This document shows positions 1 through 5,935 of a DNA stretch of 7,933 nucleotides, in pieces (within the stretch, counting starts at the first letter, position 1; every line of letters begins with the position of its first letter). The position numbers were made by a program, and so were the translations under genes. The stretch spans positions 1-7,933 of the forward strand of contig CAYRGZ010000132.1 of assembly GCA_964423785.1 (NCBI GenBank), in the 5' to 3' direction. Under the pieces are notes generated by a model. The model was not told where the DNA came from. It saw only the letters and a list, made by a program, of their open reading frames with translations, and made no database searches. The stretch comes from S012-135 sp964423785 (GTDB taxonomy: Bacteria > Desulfobacterota > Desulfobulbia > Desulfobulbales > S012-135).

Positions 1-23
1 AACGGGTTACAAACCGTGAACTC

Positions 24-52
24 GATGGAATCGCATTTTTTGCGATTCCATC
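24..52. repeat. Perfect 12-bp hairpin (palindromic repeat)
   Basis: GATGGAATCGCA (24-35) and TGCGATTCCATC (41-52) are perfect reverse complements around a TTTTT loop. There is no T-run after the stem on either strand, so it is not a textbook intrinsic terminator. It lies just upstream of the -35 box of the following promoter. The sequence to its left (CGTGAACTCGATG, 15-27) recurs inverted at 7864-7876, next to another hairpin, so this is probably one member of a dispersed repeat family. Confidence 0.7.
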
Positions 53-60
53 AAAAATGT

Positions 61-88
61 TTGACTTTTGATGCTCGCCCTCTATACC
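61..88 (+). promoter_or_regulatory. Sigma70-type promoter for the kinase-rsmI unit
   Basis: TTGACT (61-66) and TATACC (83-88) are separated by 16 bases, close to the housekeeping consensus. Transcription would begin near 95, leaving a leader of about 70 bases before the ATG at 164. The same architecture (TTGACT, 16 bases, TATA) occurs at 3158-3185. Prediction by eye only. Confidence 0.55.
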
Positions 89-163
89 GTAGAAGACAAA
101 AAAATGCCAGTCCGCCCGTGACGGGGCCTTACCGTCCTCCTCCGCAGCTACCCAGGGGAGCCT

Positions 164-928
164 ATGGATCAGAATCTCGCGCAATGGCAGCAGGCCTACC
201 TGGCCCAGCGGCCGGATGCCACCATCGGTCGTCTTTTCAAGGGCATTCTGCACAACTTGAACGGGGTCATCCAGGCGCTGTCCATGCAGGTCGAACTCCT
301 CGAACTCGGCTTCGAGCGGGCGTTGGAGTTCGTGGATGCCATCGATGCCGGCGGCGAGCCCGCATCCTGCGGTGAATTGCGGCAATTGCTCGAACGGCGC
401 CGAGAGCTCGTAGGGCAGATTCTCGACCGGGTGCAGGCGGTCTGCGAGATCATCTCCTTGGCCGACCTGTTGCAACAGGAGGAAGGCGGTGGCGACCTCA
501 CCAAAGAGGTCCAGTTTGCCGTCCGGTTCATGACCGCCGATCGGTTTTTCAAGCACCAGGTGGAAAAAGAGATCGACGTCGCCCCTGGTCTGCGGGTAGG
601 CATGGCGTCGTCATCGCTTCGTTTCGTCCTCCAGGTGCTTTTGGAAAACGCTTGCGAGGCCATGGTCGTCGTCGGCGAGCGTGGCCGGCTTGTTGTGCGG
701 GCCATGACCAGGGGGGATACCGTGGAACTCGCCGTCGAGGATTCCGGTCCTGATCCCGGCCCGTTGGACGAACATCTTCTTTTCGCCCCGTTTGTGTCCA
801 GCAAACCCGGTCACGCCGGTCTCGGTCTCTACTTCGCCCGGCAACTGGTAGAAGAGGCCGGCGGCTCCATCACCGCCACTCGGTTGCCGGACCGTACCCG
901 TGTCCTGGTCCGGCTGCCCGCGGCGTGA
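164..928 (+). CDS. Histidine-kinase-like GHKL ATPase without a sensor domain
   Basis: A 254-residue soluble protein resembling the catalytic core of two-component sensor kinases. An H-box-like segment (GILHNLNG, candidate phospho-acceptor His30) begins a helical dimerisation region that runs to about residue 105. The ATP-binding part follows: N-box LLENACEAM (Asn162), G1 box DSG (193-195), F-box-like FAPFVSSKP (207-215) and G2 box GLGL (219-222). No transmembrane segment, PAS, GAF or receiver domain is visible, so any input must come from a partner or the short N-terminus. The start is supported by AGGGGAG at 154-160. The stop overlaps the GTG of rsmI in a GTGA junction, implying translational coupling. 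No response regulator is encoded nearby. Kinase-type fold is confident; autokinase activity and target are unknown. It could instead be a dimerisation/ATP-binding regulator. Confidence 0.85.
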   Translation: MDQNLAQWQQAYLAQRPDATIGRLFKGILHNLNGVIQALSMQVELLELGFERALEFVDAIDAGGEPASCGELRQLLERRRELVGQILDRVQAVCEIISLADLLQQEEGGGDLTKEVQFAVRFMTADRFFKHQVEKEIDVAPGLRVGMASSSLRFVLQVLLENACEAMVVVGERGRLVVRAMTRGDTVELAVEDSGPDPGPLDEHLLFAPFVSSKPGHAGLGLYFARQLVEEAGGSITATRLPDRTRVLVRLPAA

Positions 929-1812
929 TCGCCCCCGTACCCTCTGCCCACCTCATGGCTTCATCACGTTCCGTCGGCACTCTCTTCGTCGTCGCCACCC
1001 CCATCGGCAACCTCGACGATATCACCCTGCGCGCCCTCCAGGTGCTGCGCGACGTCGACTGCATAGCCGCCGAGGACACCCGTCATACCCGCAAGTTGCT
1101 TGCCGCCCATGCCATCGCCACGCCGGTGGTCAGTTACCATCGCCATCGGGAACGCCGGCAGGCGGGCCGGCTCATCGAACGGTTGCTGGCCGGCGAGAGT
1201 ATCGCCTTGGTGGCCGACGCCGGGACGCCGGCTATCAATGATCCCGGTGCCGTGCTGGTGGCCGAGGCGCGCCGGGCCGGGATTGCCGTGGTGCCGGTTC
1301 CCGGCGCCAGTGCTCTGGCCTGCGCGCTGAGCGTCGCCGCCTTCCAGGGGCAGGATGTTCATTTTTGCGGTTTTCTTCCCGCCCGCTCCCGTCAGCGCCG
1401 GACCTTTCTCGCCGCCCGCCGGCACCTGACCGGTCTGCTCGTTTTTTTCGAGGCTCCGCACCGCATCCGGGAGTCGCTGGCGGATTGTCTGGCGGTCTTC
1501 GGCGATTGCCATGCCGTTCTTTGCCGGGAACTCACCAAGCTTCACGAACAGGTAGTGGACGGGCGTCTTGCCCGCATCGTCCAGCGGTTTACGGACGGGG
1601 AGATCCCGGCACGGGGAGAATTCGTGGTCATGCTGGAGGTGACAGCCGCCGAACCCGACGACGAGGAGATCGCCGCCGAACTCGCTGGCTTGCTCGCCGA
1701 GCCCGGCACCAGTCTGCGGGACGCGGTGAGCATGGTGGCGGAGCGGTACCGGCTTTCCCGGTCTCGGGTGTATCGGCTTGCCCTCGCCTTGCGTGATTCC
1801 GACGGCCGTTGA
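925..1812 (+). CDS. rsmI: 16S rRNA (cytidine1402-2'-O)-methyltransferase RsmI
   Basis: RsmI uses S-adenosylmethionine to methylate the 2'-O of C1402 in the decoding centre of 16S rRNA. The tetrapyrrole-methylase fold is clear. It shows VVATPIGNLDDITLRAL (22-38), AEDTRHT (49-55), LVADAGTPAINDPG (95-108), VVPVPGASA (122-130), CGFLPARSRQRR (148-159) and FFEAPHRI (174-181). A C-terminal helix-turn-helix-like tail (about 263-290, SLRDAVSMVAERYRLSRSRV) is typical of the family. The length of 295 residues is normal. The GTG at 925 overlaps the upstream stop; an in-frame ATG at 955 would give MASSRSVGTLFVV, a closer match to the usual N-terminus. Neither has an obvious Shine-Dalgarno, so coupling from the kinase gene is likely. 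No terminator is evident downstream. Confidence 0.96.
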   Translation: MIAPVPSAHLMASSRSVGTLFVVATPIGNLDDITLRALQVLRDVDCIAAEDTRHTRKLLAAHAIATPVVSYHRHRERRQAGRLIERLLAGESIALVADAGTPAINDPGAVLVAEARRAGIAVVPVPGASALACALSVAAFQGQDVHFCGFLPARSRQRRTFLAARRHLTGLLVFFEAPHRIRESLADCLAVFGDCHAVLCRELTKLHEQVVDGRLARIVQRFTDGEIPARGEFVVMLEVTAAEPDDEEIAAELAGLLAEPGTSLRDAVSMVAERYRLSRSRVYRLALALRDSDGR

Positions 1813-1983
1813 AAGACTCCTGCACCCGCGACGTGTTGCAACAGGCTGCCGGCAGCCCGGTGCAAGGCGAGGAAAAAATCGTCTGGGAACTTGCCGACAG
1901 AGGTGGTACCATTCAAGTAAAGTGCCAATTCACCGCTGGCCAGGCCGCCGGCGATCTCTCTTGCCGACACCCCCGGAACGACG
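1813..1983 (+). other. 171-base non-coding gap with a GC-rich palindrome
   Basis: No gene is assigned here. A perfect self-complementary core, GGCTGCC/GGCAGCC (1844-1857), is flanked by TTGCA (1836-1840) and TGCAA (1861-1865), so the transcript could form a strong stem. It lacks a following T-run and is not a clear terminator. CTTGCCGACA occurs twice in direct orientation (1890-1899 and 1960-1969). I see no good promoter. In frame with the next gene there is a TAA at 1918-1920, so that gene cannot extend upstream past it. Confidence 0.5.
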
Positions 1984-3147
1984 ATGCGATACAAGCCGAG
2001 CCCGGCCGACGAGCCGATCATCGACACCCAGGAGTTTCTCGCCCTGTCCTCCTTTTTCAACTATCAGCTTTCCGGAGAACCGATCAACTGGAACGGTATC
2101 CTGAACCTGATGGTGGCGCGTCCCCTGGAGGAGCCCGAGGAACAGGCTGTGTTGCGCACCCTGGACTTTCTCGGCAAGGCCTACGGGGAGCAGAAACGAC
2201 GCCTCGGTCCCTTTGCCGTGCTGCATCCCATCCGTGCCGCCGCCCTCATGGTCAAGGCCTGGCCCGAGGTGCCGGTGGATATCCTGCTTCTGACCCTCTT
2301 GCACGACAAGAACGAGGACATCACCGCCGATGGTTACGAGCCGGCCGTTTGGGAGGAACTCGAGCGCACGTTCGGCGCCGCCCTCGTCAGCATTGGTCCA
2401 GAGCGGAGCGATGCCTTGCGGCGCCACCTCGCCGCTCTCACCAAATATCCCGGTCAGCAGTACTACGCCTATCTTGGACAATTGCTCGAGGCCGCCCGCA
2501 GCGAGCCGGCGCTGGCGAGCGTCAAGTTGGCCGACCGTCTCGACAACACCTTCGATCTGCGGGTCGATCTTCATGACTTCATCGAGCATTCCCACTGCTA
2601 TCAGATCCTGTTCGATATAATTTTTCTAAAGGATTATAGAGGGTTCAAGAGTGAACGCCCCCACCCCATCGCCCGGAAGATAAACGGCGCCATGCGCCTC
2701 TACCAGCTCTACAAAAACGCCGTTTTCCTGTCGCTGCTCCGCCAGGCGGCCATCGACCTCGACGAGGCGGGCCAGCGACTGTTCGCCACCTTGGTCGTGG
2801 CCAGTATCCGGGAAGCCCAAACCATCTTGCTGCACATCTTTGCCTACCATCTCCAGGAGCCGGAGCGCCAGCGACGGCTGCTCCTCGACGTCATGGACTA
2901 CAGCCACGCCGGTGGCTTCAACCAGATAAGCGAGGCGGGCGATCATCCTTTGGATGGGCTCTTTCGTCGTTGTTTTGTCTTCAAGGACAAGAAGGCGAAG
3001 AAGGAGGGGCTGGCTGCCCTCTATCGGGACAAGGAACTCATGGGCCAGGCCGCCCTCGGTTTCATCGTCATCTTTGCCAACTTCTTGAACGATCCCGATT
3101 ATCGGATCGAGGGAATCAGTCCGCGGGGGATCGATGCGGTGGTATGA
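1984..3147 (+). CDS. Stand-alone HD-domain phosphohydrolase, RelA/SpoT/MESH1-like
   Basis: A 387-residue soluble protein. Residues about 60-190 match the HD hydrolase domain of (p)ppGpp 3'-pyrophosphohydrolases. It has His81 (in VLHPIRAA), the His107-Asp108 pair followed by Glu111-Asp112 (LLHDKNEDIT), and KLADRLDN with Asp184, where SpoT has KLADRLHN. These correspond to the metal ligands and catalytic residues of MESH1, so hydrolysis is plausible. There is no synthetase, TGS or ACT domain. The roughly 200-residue helical C-terminal part (190-387) is not one I recognise and makes the protein about twice the size of MESH1-type hydrolases. The start is the first ATG after an in-frame TAA; GGA at 1975-1977 is a weak ribosome site. 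Substrate is inferred: (p)ppGpp, or another nucleotide such as NADPH. Confidence 0.75.
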   Translation: MRYKPSPADEPIIDTQEFLALSSFFNYQLSGEPINWNGILNLMVARPLEEPEEQAVLRTLDFLGKAYGEQKRRLGPFAVLHPIRAAALMVKAWPEVPVDILLLTLLHDKNEDITADGYEPAVWEELERTFGAALVSIGPERSDALRRHLAALTKYPGQQYYAYLGQLLEAARSEPALASVKLADRLDNTFDLRVDLHDFIEHSHCYQILFDIIFLKDYRGFKSERPHPIARKINGAMRLYQLYKNAVFLSLLRQAAIDLDEAGQRLFATLVVASIREAQTILLHIFAYHLQEPERQRRLLLDVMDYSHAGGFNQISEAGDHPLDGLFRRCFVFKDKKAKKEGLAALYRDKELMGQAALGFIVIFANFLNDPDYRIEGISPRGIDAVV

Positions 3148-3157
3148 TCCGTTGCTG

Positions 3158-3185
3158 TTGACTCGGTGGCTATTCTCCCTATAGT
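3158..3185 (+). promoter_or_regulatory. Sigma70-type promoter for the small-protein/phosphatase pair
   Basis: TTGACT (3158-3163), a 16-base spacer and TATAGT (3180-3185) make a strong match to the housekeeping consensus. The predicted start near 3192 gives a leader of about 65 bases before the ATG at 3258, and this leader begins with a small hairpin. It lies just after the HD gene stop, so the two downstream genes are probably an independent unit. Confidence 0.6.
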
Positions 3186-3195
3186 ATTGAAGTAG

Positions 3196-3221
3196 CGGTT
3201 CCTTTGATAGTCCGGGAACCG
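3196..3221 (+). other. Small 5' leader hairpin
   Basis: CGGTTCC (3196-3202) pairs with GGAACCG (3215-3221) around a 12-base loop. It would sit at the extreme 5' end of the transcript from the 3158-3185 promoter, where it could stabilise the mRNA. There is no T-run, so it is not a terminator. Confidence 0.4.
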
Positions 3222-3257
3222 GGAGATTGCGAACTGCTTGCGGCAAGGAGGTGGGTC

Positions 3258-3677
3258 ATGGCAGTCGGCAAGGTGAATACATCTGGCGCGCGGGAGCTGT
3301 TGCAGCAGATGGCGGCCAATGGGGGCACCCCGAACCAGCAGCTCCCTGACATGGAAAAGGACAGGGTGCGGGTGGAGGCGCCGCCCACTCCGGCGGCGAT
3401 GGACGCTGGTGCCGAGACAGTGCCCAACCCAGCGCCGACGGAGTCCGCCGCACCGGTGGCCGGCAACGCATCAGCCCGGCCAACCACGGCTCCATCTTCT
3501 ACTCCGTCGCTGGACCGCGCGACCGAGACCCAGGAACGGCCGCCGGAGCCGTCCGCCGCCGAGCACCAGGAAGAGCGGGCCATCGACCAGGCGGTGGCCA
3601 GGCAGGCGGTGCAGCAGTACACCAACGCCACCCTGCAGGCGCAGATCAACCGTAACCAGCTGAACGAGACGGTTTGA
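3258..3677 (+). CDS. Small Pro/Ala/Gln-rich protein of unknown function
   Basis: A 139-residue protein I do not recognise. The start at 3258 is chosen because of an excellent Shine-Dalgarno (AAGGAGGTG, 3245-3253) at good spacing. An upstream in-frame TTG at 3204 would overlap the leader hairpin and has no ribosome site. The N-terminus (about 1-33) looks helical (SGARELLQQMAANGG). Residues about 34-100 are low complexity, rich in Pro, Ala, Thr and Glu, and probably disordered. The C-terminal 35 residues form a likely amphipathic helix rich in Gln and Asn (AVQQYTNATLQAQINRNQL). There is no signal peptide, membrane segment or cysteine. It overlaps the phosphatase gene by four bases (TTGA), so the two are translationally coupled. 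The helix-linker-helix layout would suit a scaffold or adaptor, but that is only a guess. Confidence 0.8.
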   Translation: MAVGKVNTSGARELLQQMAANGGTPNQQLPDMEKDRVRVEAPPTPAAMDAGAETVPNPAPTESAAPVAGNASARPTTAPSSTPSLDRATETQERPPEPSAAEHQEERAIDQAVARQAVQQYTNATLQAQINRNQLNETV

Positions 3678-4564
3678 CCGGCACGGGAGTAAAGCGCCGG
3701 CCTTCGTTCGCCGGCAACTGCAGCCGGCGTCTCATCGTCTTCACCGATCTCGACGGCACCCTGCTCGACCACGACGACTATGCGTGGGCCGGGGCCGCCA
3801 GGACCCTGGAACTCCTCGCCGAACGGGGGGTGCCGCTCATCTTCGTTTCCAGCAAGACCCGATCCGAGATCACTCATCTCCAGTCGTGCATGGGGATAAC
3901 CGACCAGCCCTTTGTGGTCGAAAACGGCGGCGGTGTCTTTTTTCCGTCAAGCTGGCGGCACGGCCTTGATGGGTCGGCGGTGGCAGCGGAAAATGGGGGG
4001 GCCGTCTGTCTCGGCATCCCCTACCGGCGGATTCGAAACCTATTCGAAACGTTACGTCGGCGCTATCCAGTAACCGGTTTCGGTGACATGACCGTGGAGG
4101 ATGTCATAGCGCACACCGGTCTCGATCGGGCCGCGGCCCTTCGGGCCATGGCTCGGGAGTTCAGTGAACCCTTCCTGTTCGACGGCGATCTCGATGAGCT
4201 TCTTTCCGAAGTTCGGCCTCACGGCATGACGATCACCACCGGGGGACGCTTTCATCATCTCCTGGCCGCCGGCCAGGATAAAGGGCGGGCGGTACGGCTG
4301 GTGGCTGAATGTTTTGCCAGGCTGGAGGGGGCGATTGTCACGGTGGGTTTGGGCGATGCGGCCAACGATCTGCCGTTGCTCCGGGCTGTGGACGTCCCGG
4401 TGGTCGTACCGCGGCCGGACGGGAGCAGGTTGCACTGTCCGGATCTAGCGCCGCTGGTGGCGCCGGCCGCCGGTAGCAGCGGGTGGGGGGTGATGGTCGA
4501 ACGGTTGCTGACCGACGCGGCGTTTCTGGATCGCGAATTCGGTCGGCGGGCAGGCGGCCAATGA
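3674..4564 (+). CDS. HAD phosphatase, mannosyl-3-phosphoglycerate phosphatase type
   Basis: A 296-residue HAD-superfamily phosphatase with a Cof/MPGP-type cap. Motif I is TDLDGTLLD (nucleophile Asp25, acid/base Asp27), motif II is FVSSKTRSEI (Ser59/Ser60), motif III is Lys203 in GQDKGRAV, and motif IV is GLGDAANDLPLL (Asp228, Asp232). REFSEPFLFDGD (161-172), TGGRFHHL (189-196) and SSGWGVMVERLL (268-279) are typical of mannosyl-3-phosphoglycerate phosphatases, which dephosphorylate mannosyl-3-phosphoglycerate to the compatible solute mannosylglycerate. No ATG exists before motif I, so the start is the TTG at 3674, in a TTGA overlap with the preceding gene. No mannosyl-3-phosphoglycerate synthase is present in the window, so the substrate could also be glucosyl-3-phosphoglycerate or another sugar phosphate (YedP-like). 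Confidence 0.88.
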   Translation: MTGTGVKRRPSFAGNCSRRLIVFTDLDGTLLDHDDYAWAGAARTLELLAERGVPLIFVSSKTRSEITHLQSCMGITDQPFVVENGGGVFFPSSWRHGLDGSAVAAENGGAVCLGIPYRRIRNLFETLRRRYPVTGFGDMTVEDVIAHTGLDRAAALRAMAREFSEPFLFDGDLDELLSEVRPHGMTITTGGRFHHLLAAGQDKGRAVRLVAECFARLEGAIVTVGLGDAANDLPLLRAVDVPVVVPRPDGSRLHCPDLAPLVAPAAGSSGWGVMVERLLTDAAFLDREFGRRAGGQ

Positions 4565-4572
4565 CATGCAGC

Positions 4573-4604
4573 CCGTCGAGGATGGCTTTTTCGACGGACT
4601 GTTA
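4573..4604. repeat. Copy of a dispersed palindromic repeat in a convergent gap
   Basis: Positions 4580-4604 are an exact 25-base inverted copy of 7881-7905. Here CCGTCGA (4573-4579) can pair with TCGACGG (4591-4597) around an 11-base loop, giving a weaker hairpin than the 7890-7919 copy. It lies between the convergent stops of the phosphatase (4564) and the MORN gene (4616). It may limit read-through between them, although no T-run follows the stem. Confidence 0.75.
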
Positions 4605-4615
4605 AGGGTTCCGGC

Positions 4616-5086
4616 TCAGGCGTGTTTTTCGACGAGTTCGCCTTGCCGCCATGTGCCGGTCACTGAAGTGCCGCTCGCATCGGTCATCGTGCCGGTGCCG
4701 TTGGGGAGACCGTGGGCGAATTCGCCCTCGAAGCGGCTGCCATCGGGAAAAGTGACCGTGCCTCGGCCGTGCAGGAGACCGTCCTGGAAGGTGCCTTGCA
4801 TCACTCGGCCGTCGGCGTGTTCGATGGTGCCCTGGCCGCAGGGTTTGCCGGCCACCATCTCACCGACGTAGCGGCCGCCGTCCGACGTACACAGTTCGCC
4901 GCGGCCGTGCGGCACGCCCTTGGCAAAGGTGCCGCGGTAGGTCTTGCCGTCCGGAAAGGAAAGCACCCCCTCGCCTTCGGGCATGCCATCCCGGAAATGC
5001 CCGGTGTACTTGATGCCGTCGGCGGTGACCATGGTGCCGTAGCCGTTCTGGCAGTCGCCTTCGATGCAGGTGCCGTGCTTCTCCAT
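4616..5086 (-). CDS. MORN-repeat protein
   Basis: A protein of about 156 residues built almost wholly of MORN repeats, which form an elongated beta-hairpin ladder and usually act in protein or lipid contact. After a CIEGDCQNGYGTMVTADG half-repeat come five full repeats of the YxGxFxxGxPxGxGxxxxxDG type: YTGHFRDGMPEGEG, YRGTFAKGVPHGRG, YVGEMVAGKPCGQG, MQGTFQDGLLHGRG and FEGEFAHGLPNGTG. A final partial repeat (VTGTWRQGELVEKHA) ends the protein. I chose the ATG at 5086, which follows purine-rich sequence and begins MEKHGTCIEGDC. An in-frame ATG at 5137 would add 17 unlike residues and overlap the probable -10 region. There is no signal peptide or catalytic domain, so it is probably cytoplasmic or membrane-associated. 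The repeats are diverged from each other at DNA level, so this is an established gene. Partner unknown. Confidence 0.85.
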   Translation of the reverse strand: MEKHGTCIEGDCQNGYGTMVTADGIKYTGHFRDGMPEGEGVLSFPDGKTYRGTFAKGVPHGRGELCTSDGGRYVGEMVAGKPCGQGTIEHADGRVMQGTFQDGLLHGRGTVTFPDGSRFEGEFAHGLPNGTGTMTDASGTSVTGTWRQGELVEKHA

Positions 5087-5108
5087 TCTGCCACCACGCC
5101 CTCCGCTT

Positions 5109-5137
5109 TTGCACAGTGGACCCAAGTAGGGTATCAT
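5109..5137 (+). promoter_or_regulatory. Promoter for the PilZ gene in a divergent region
   Basis: TTGCAC (5109-5114), a 17-base spacer and TATCAT (5132-5137) form a good sigma70-like promoter. Transcription would start near 5144, with a leader of about 44 bases. On the opposite strand TATGAT (5138 to 5133) could be the -10 of the MORN gene, starting near 5126, but its -35 is poor. If so, the two -10 elements overlap and the divergent genes would compete for polymerase. Confidence 0.5.
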
Positions 5138-5187
5138 AAGAAGATTGAAAGAGGCAACCGCTTACGGCACCTTGCAAGAGAAACCGT

Positions 5188-5922
5188 ATGAATCAGGTGT
5201 GGACGAGGGACAGCGCCGCGATTCGTGATGAGCTACGGCTCGCCGCCCGCCTGCGGTTACCGGTCGTGTTGACCGACGGCAAGCGGCGGGTCCTCGCCGG
5301 TCGGCTGCAACGTCTGGTTCCCCATGGGGAGGACCACTACCTCGTCATCCAGCGGCATCCTCGTTTCTTCGATACTGATCCCGCTGCGGTCAAGTGGGTA
5401 TCCTATAAGTTCGCCAACCGGCCCATCGTCACCTTTCCCGCCGTCATCGAGCGGGCCTTCAAGGACCTGCTTGCCTGTCCCATGCCGTCTCGTCTCTATT
5501 TCCGGCAGCGCCGCCGCCACAGCCGCTATTTCATCAAGAATCATGGTGTTGCCGCCTTTTTCGTCGCCAACCGGGCCCGCGTCTGCCGCATGCGGCTCGC
5601 CGACATCAGTCTCGGCGGCGCTCGCCTGGTGGGTATGCCCCGTTACGATCTCGGCTACGCCGACCGTCTCGGTCCCGCCACCTTCTCCGTCGTCACCGAA
5701 GGCGAACCCATCGTCAAAGAAGTGACCATTTCCCAGGCGACCGTGGTGCGCAACCAGCCGCGCTCCGGGAGCGAATTCGAGGTCGGCATCCGGTTTTTCC
5801 TCGATCGCTCGGAACGATTGGCCCTGGCCCGCCTGCTCACCGATCCCTTCGGCCCCAGGATGTTCAGCCGGCACCCGGCGGTGGGCGCCGCTGGTCACAC
5901 CGCTCGGCCGTCGGTCCCGTGA
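5188..5922 (+). CDS. PilZ-domain protein, YcgR-like, probable c-di-GMP receptor
   Basis: A 244-residue soluble protein. Residues about 15-95 look like the N-terminal YcgR-type beta domain (RLPVVLTDGKRRVLAGRLQR, HYLVIQRHPRF). The PilZ domain starts with the arginine motif RxxxR (Arg109-Arg113 within RQRRRHSRYF), followed by DISLGGARLV, giving the DxSxxG signature (Asp139, Ser141, Gly144). These are the known c-di-GMP contacts of the family, so binding is likely. The last roughly 25 residues appear disordered. The ATG at 5188 follows a weak AAGAG. No flagellar, pilus or cellulose genes are nearby, so the output is unknown; YcgR homologues brake flagella, while others control polysaccharide synthesis. 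The stop is 13 bases from the convergent htpX stop. Confidence 0.85.
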   Translation: MNQVWTRDSAAIRDELRLAARLRLPVVLTDGKRRVLAGRLQRLVPHGEDHYLVIQRHPRFFDTDPAAVKWVSYKFANRPIVTFPAVIERAFKDLLACPMPSRLYFRQRRRHSRYFIKNHGVAAFFVANRARVCRMRLADISLGGARLVGMPRYDLGYADRLGPATFSVVTEGEPIVKEVTISQATVVRNQPRSGSEFEVGIRFFLDRSERLALARLLTDPFGPRMFSRHPAVGAAGHTARPSVP

Positions 5923-5935
5923 CCCCTTGTTCCGG

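Noticed and set aside
24..52. Intrinsic terminator for an upstream gene
   Set aside because: The T-run is in the loop, not after the stem, and no T-run follows on either strand.
16..375. Plus-strand reading frame from GTG 16 through the promoter into the kinase gene
   Set aside because: It overlaps the hairpin and promoter, then runs out of frame through the kinase with arginine/proline-rich, shadow-like composition.
1809..2576. Plus-strand reading frame of 255 codons overlapping the HD gene
   Set aside because: From about 1984 it is the out-of-frame shadow of the HD gene, which has clear catalytic motifs. Only the first 170 bases might carry a relic.
3204..3257. Upstream TTG start for the small Pro/Ala-rich protein
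   Set aside because: It would begin inside the leader hairpin without a ribosome site, while the ATG at 3258 has a near-perfect Shine-Dalgarno.
4712..5191. Plus-strand reading frame opposite the MORN gene
   Set aside because: The minus-strand product has unmistakable MORN repeats; the plus-strand frame is its complement.
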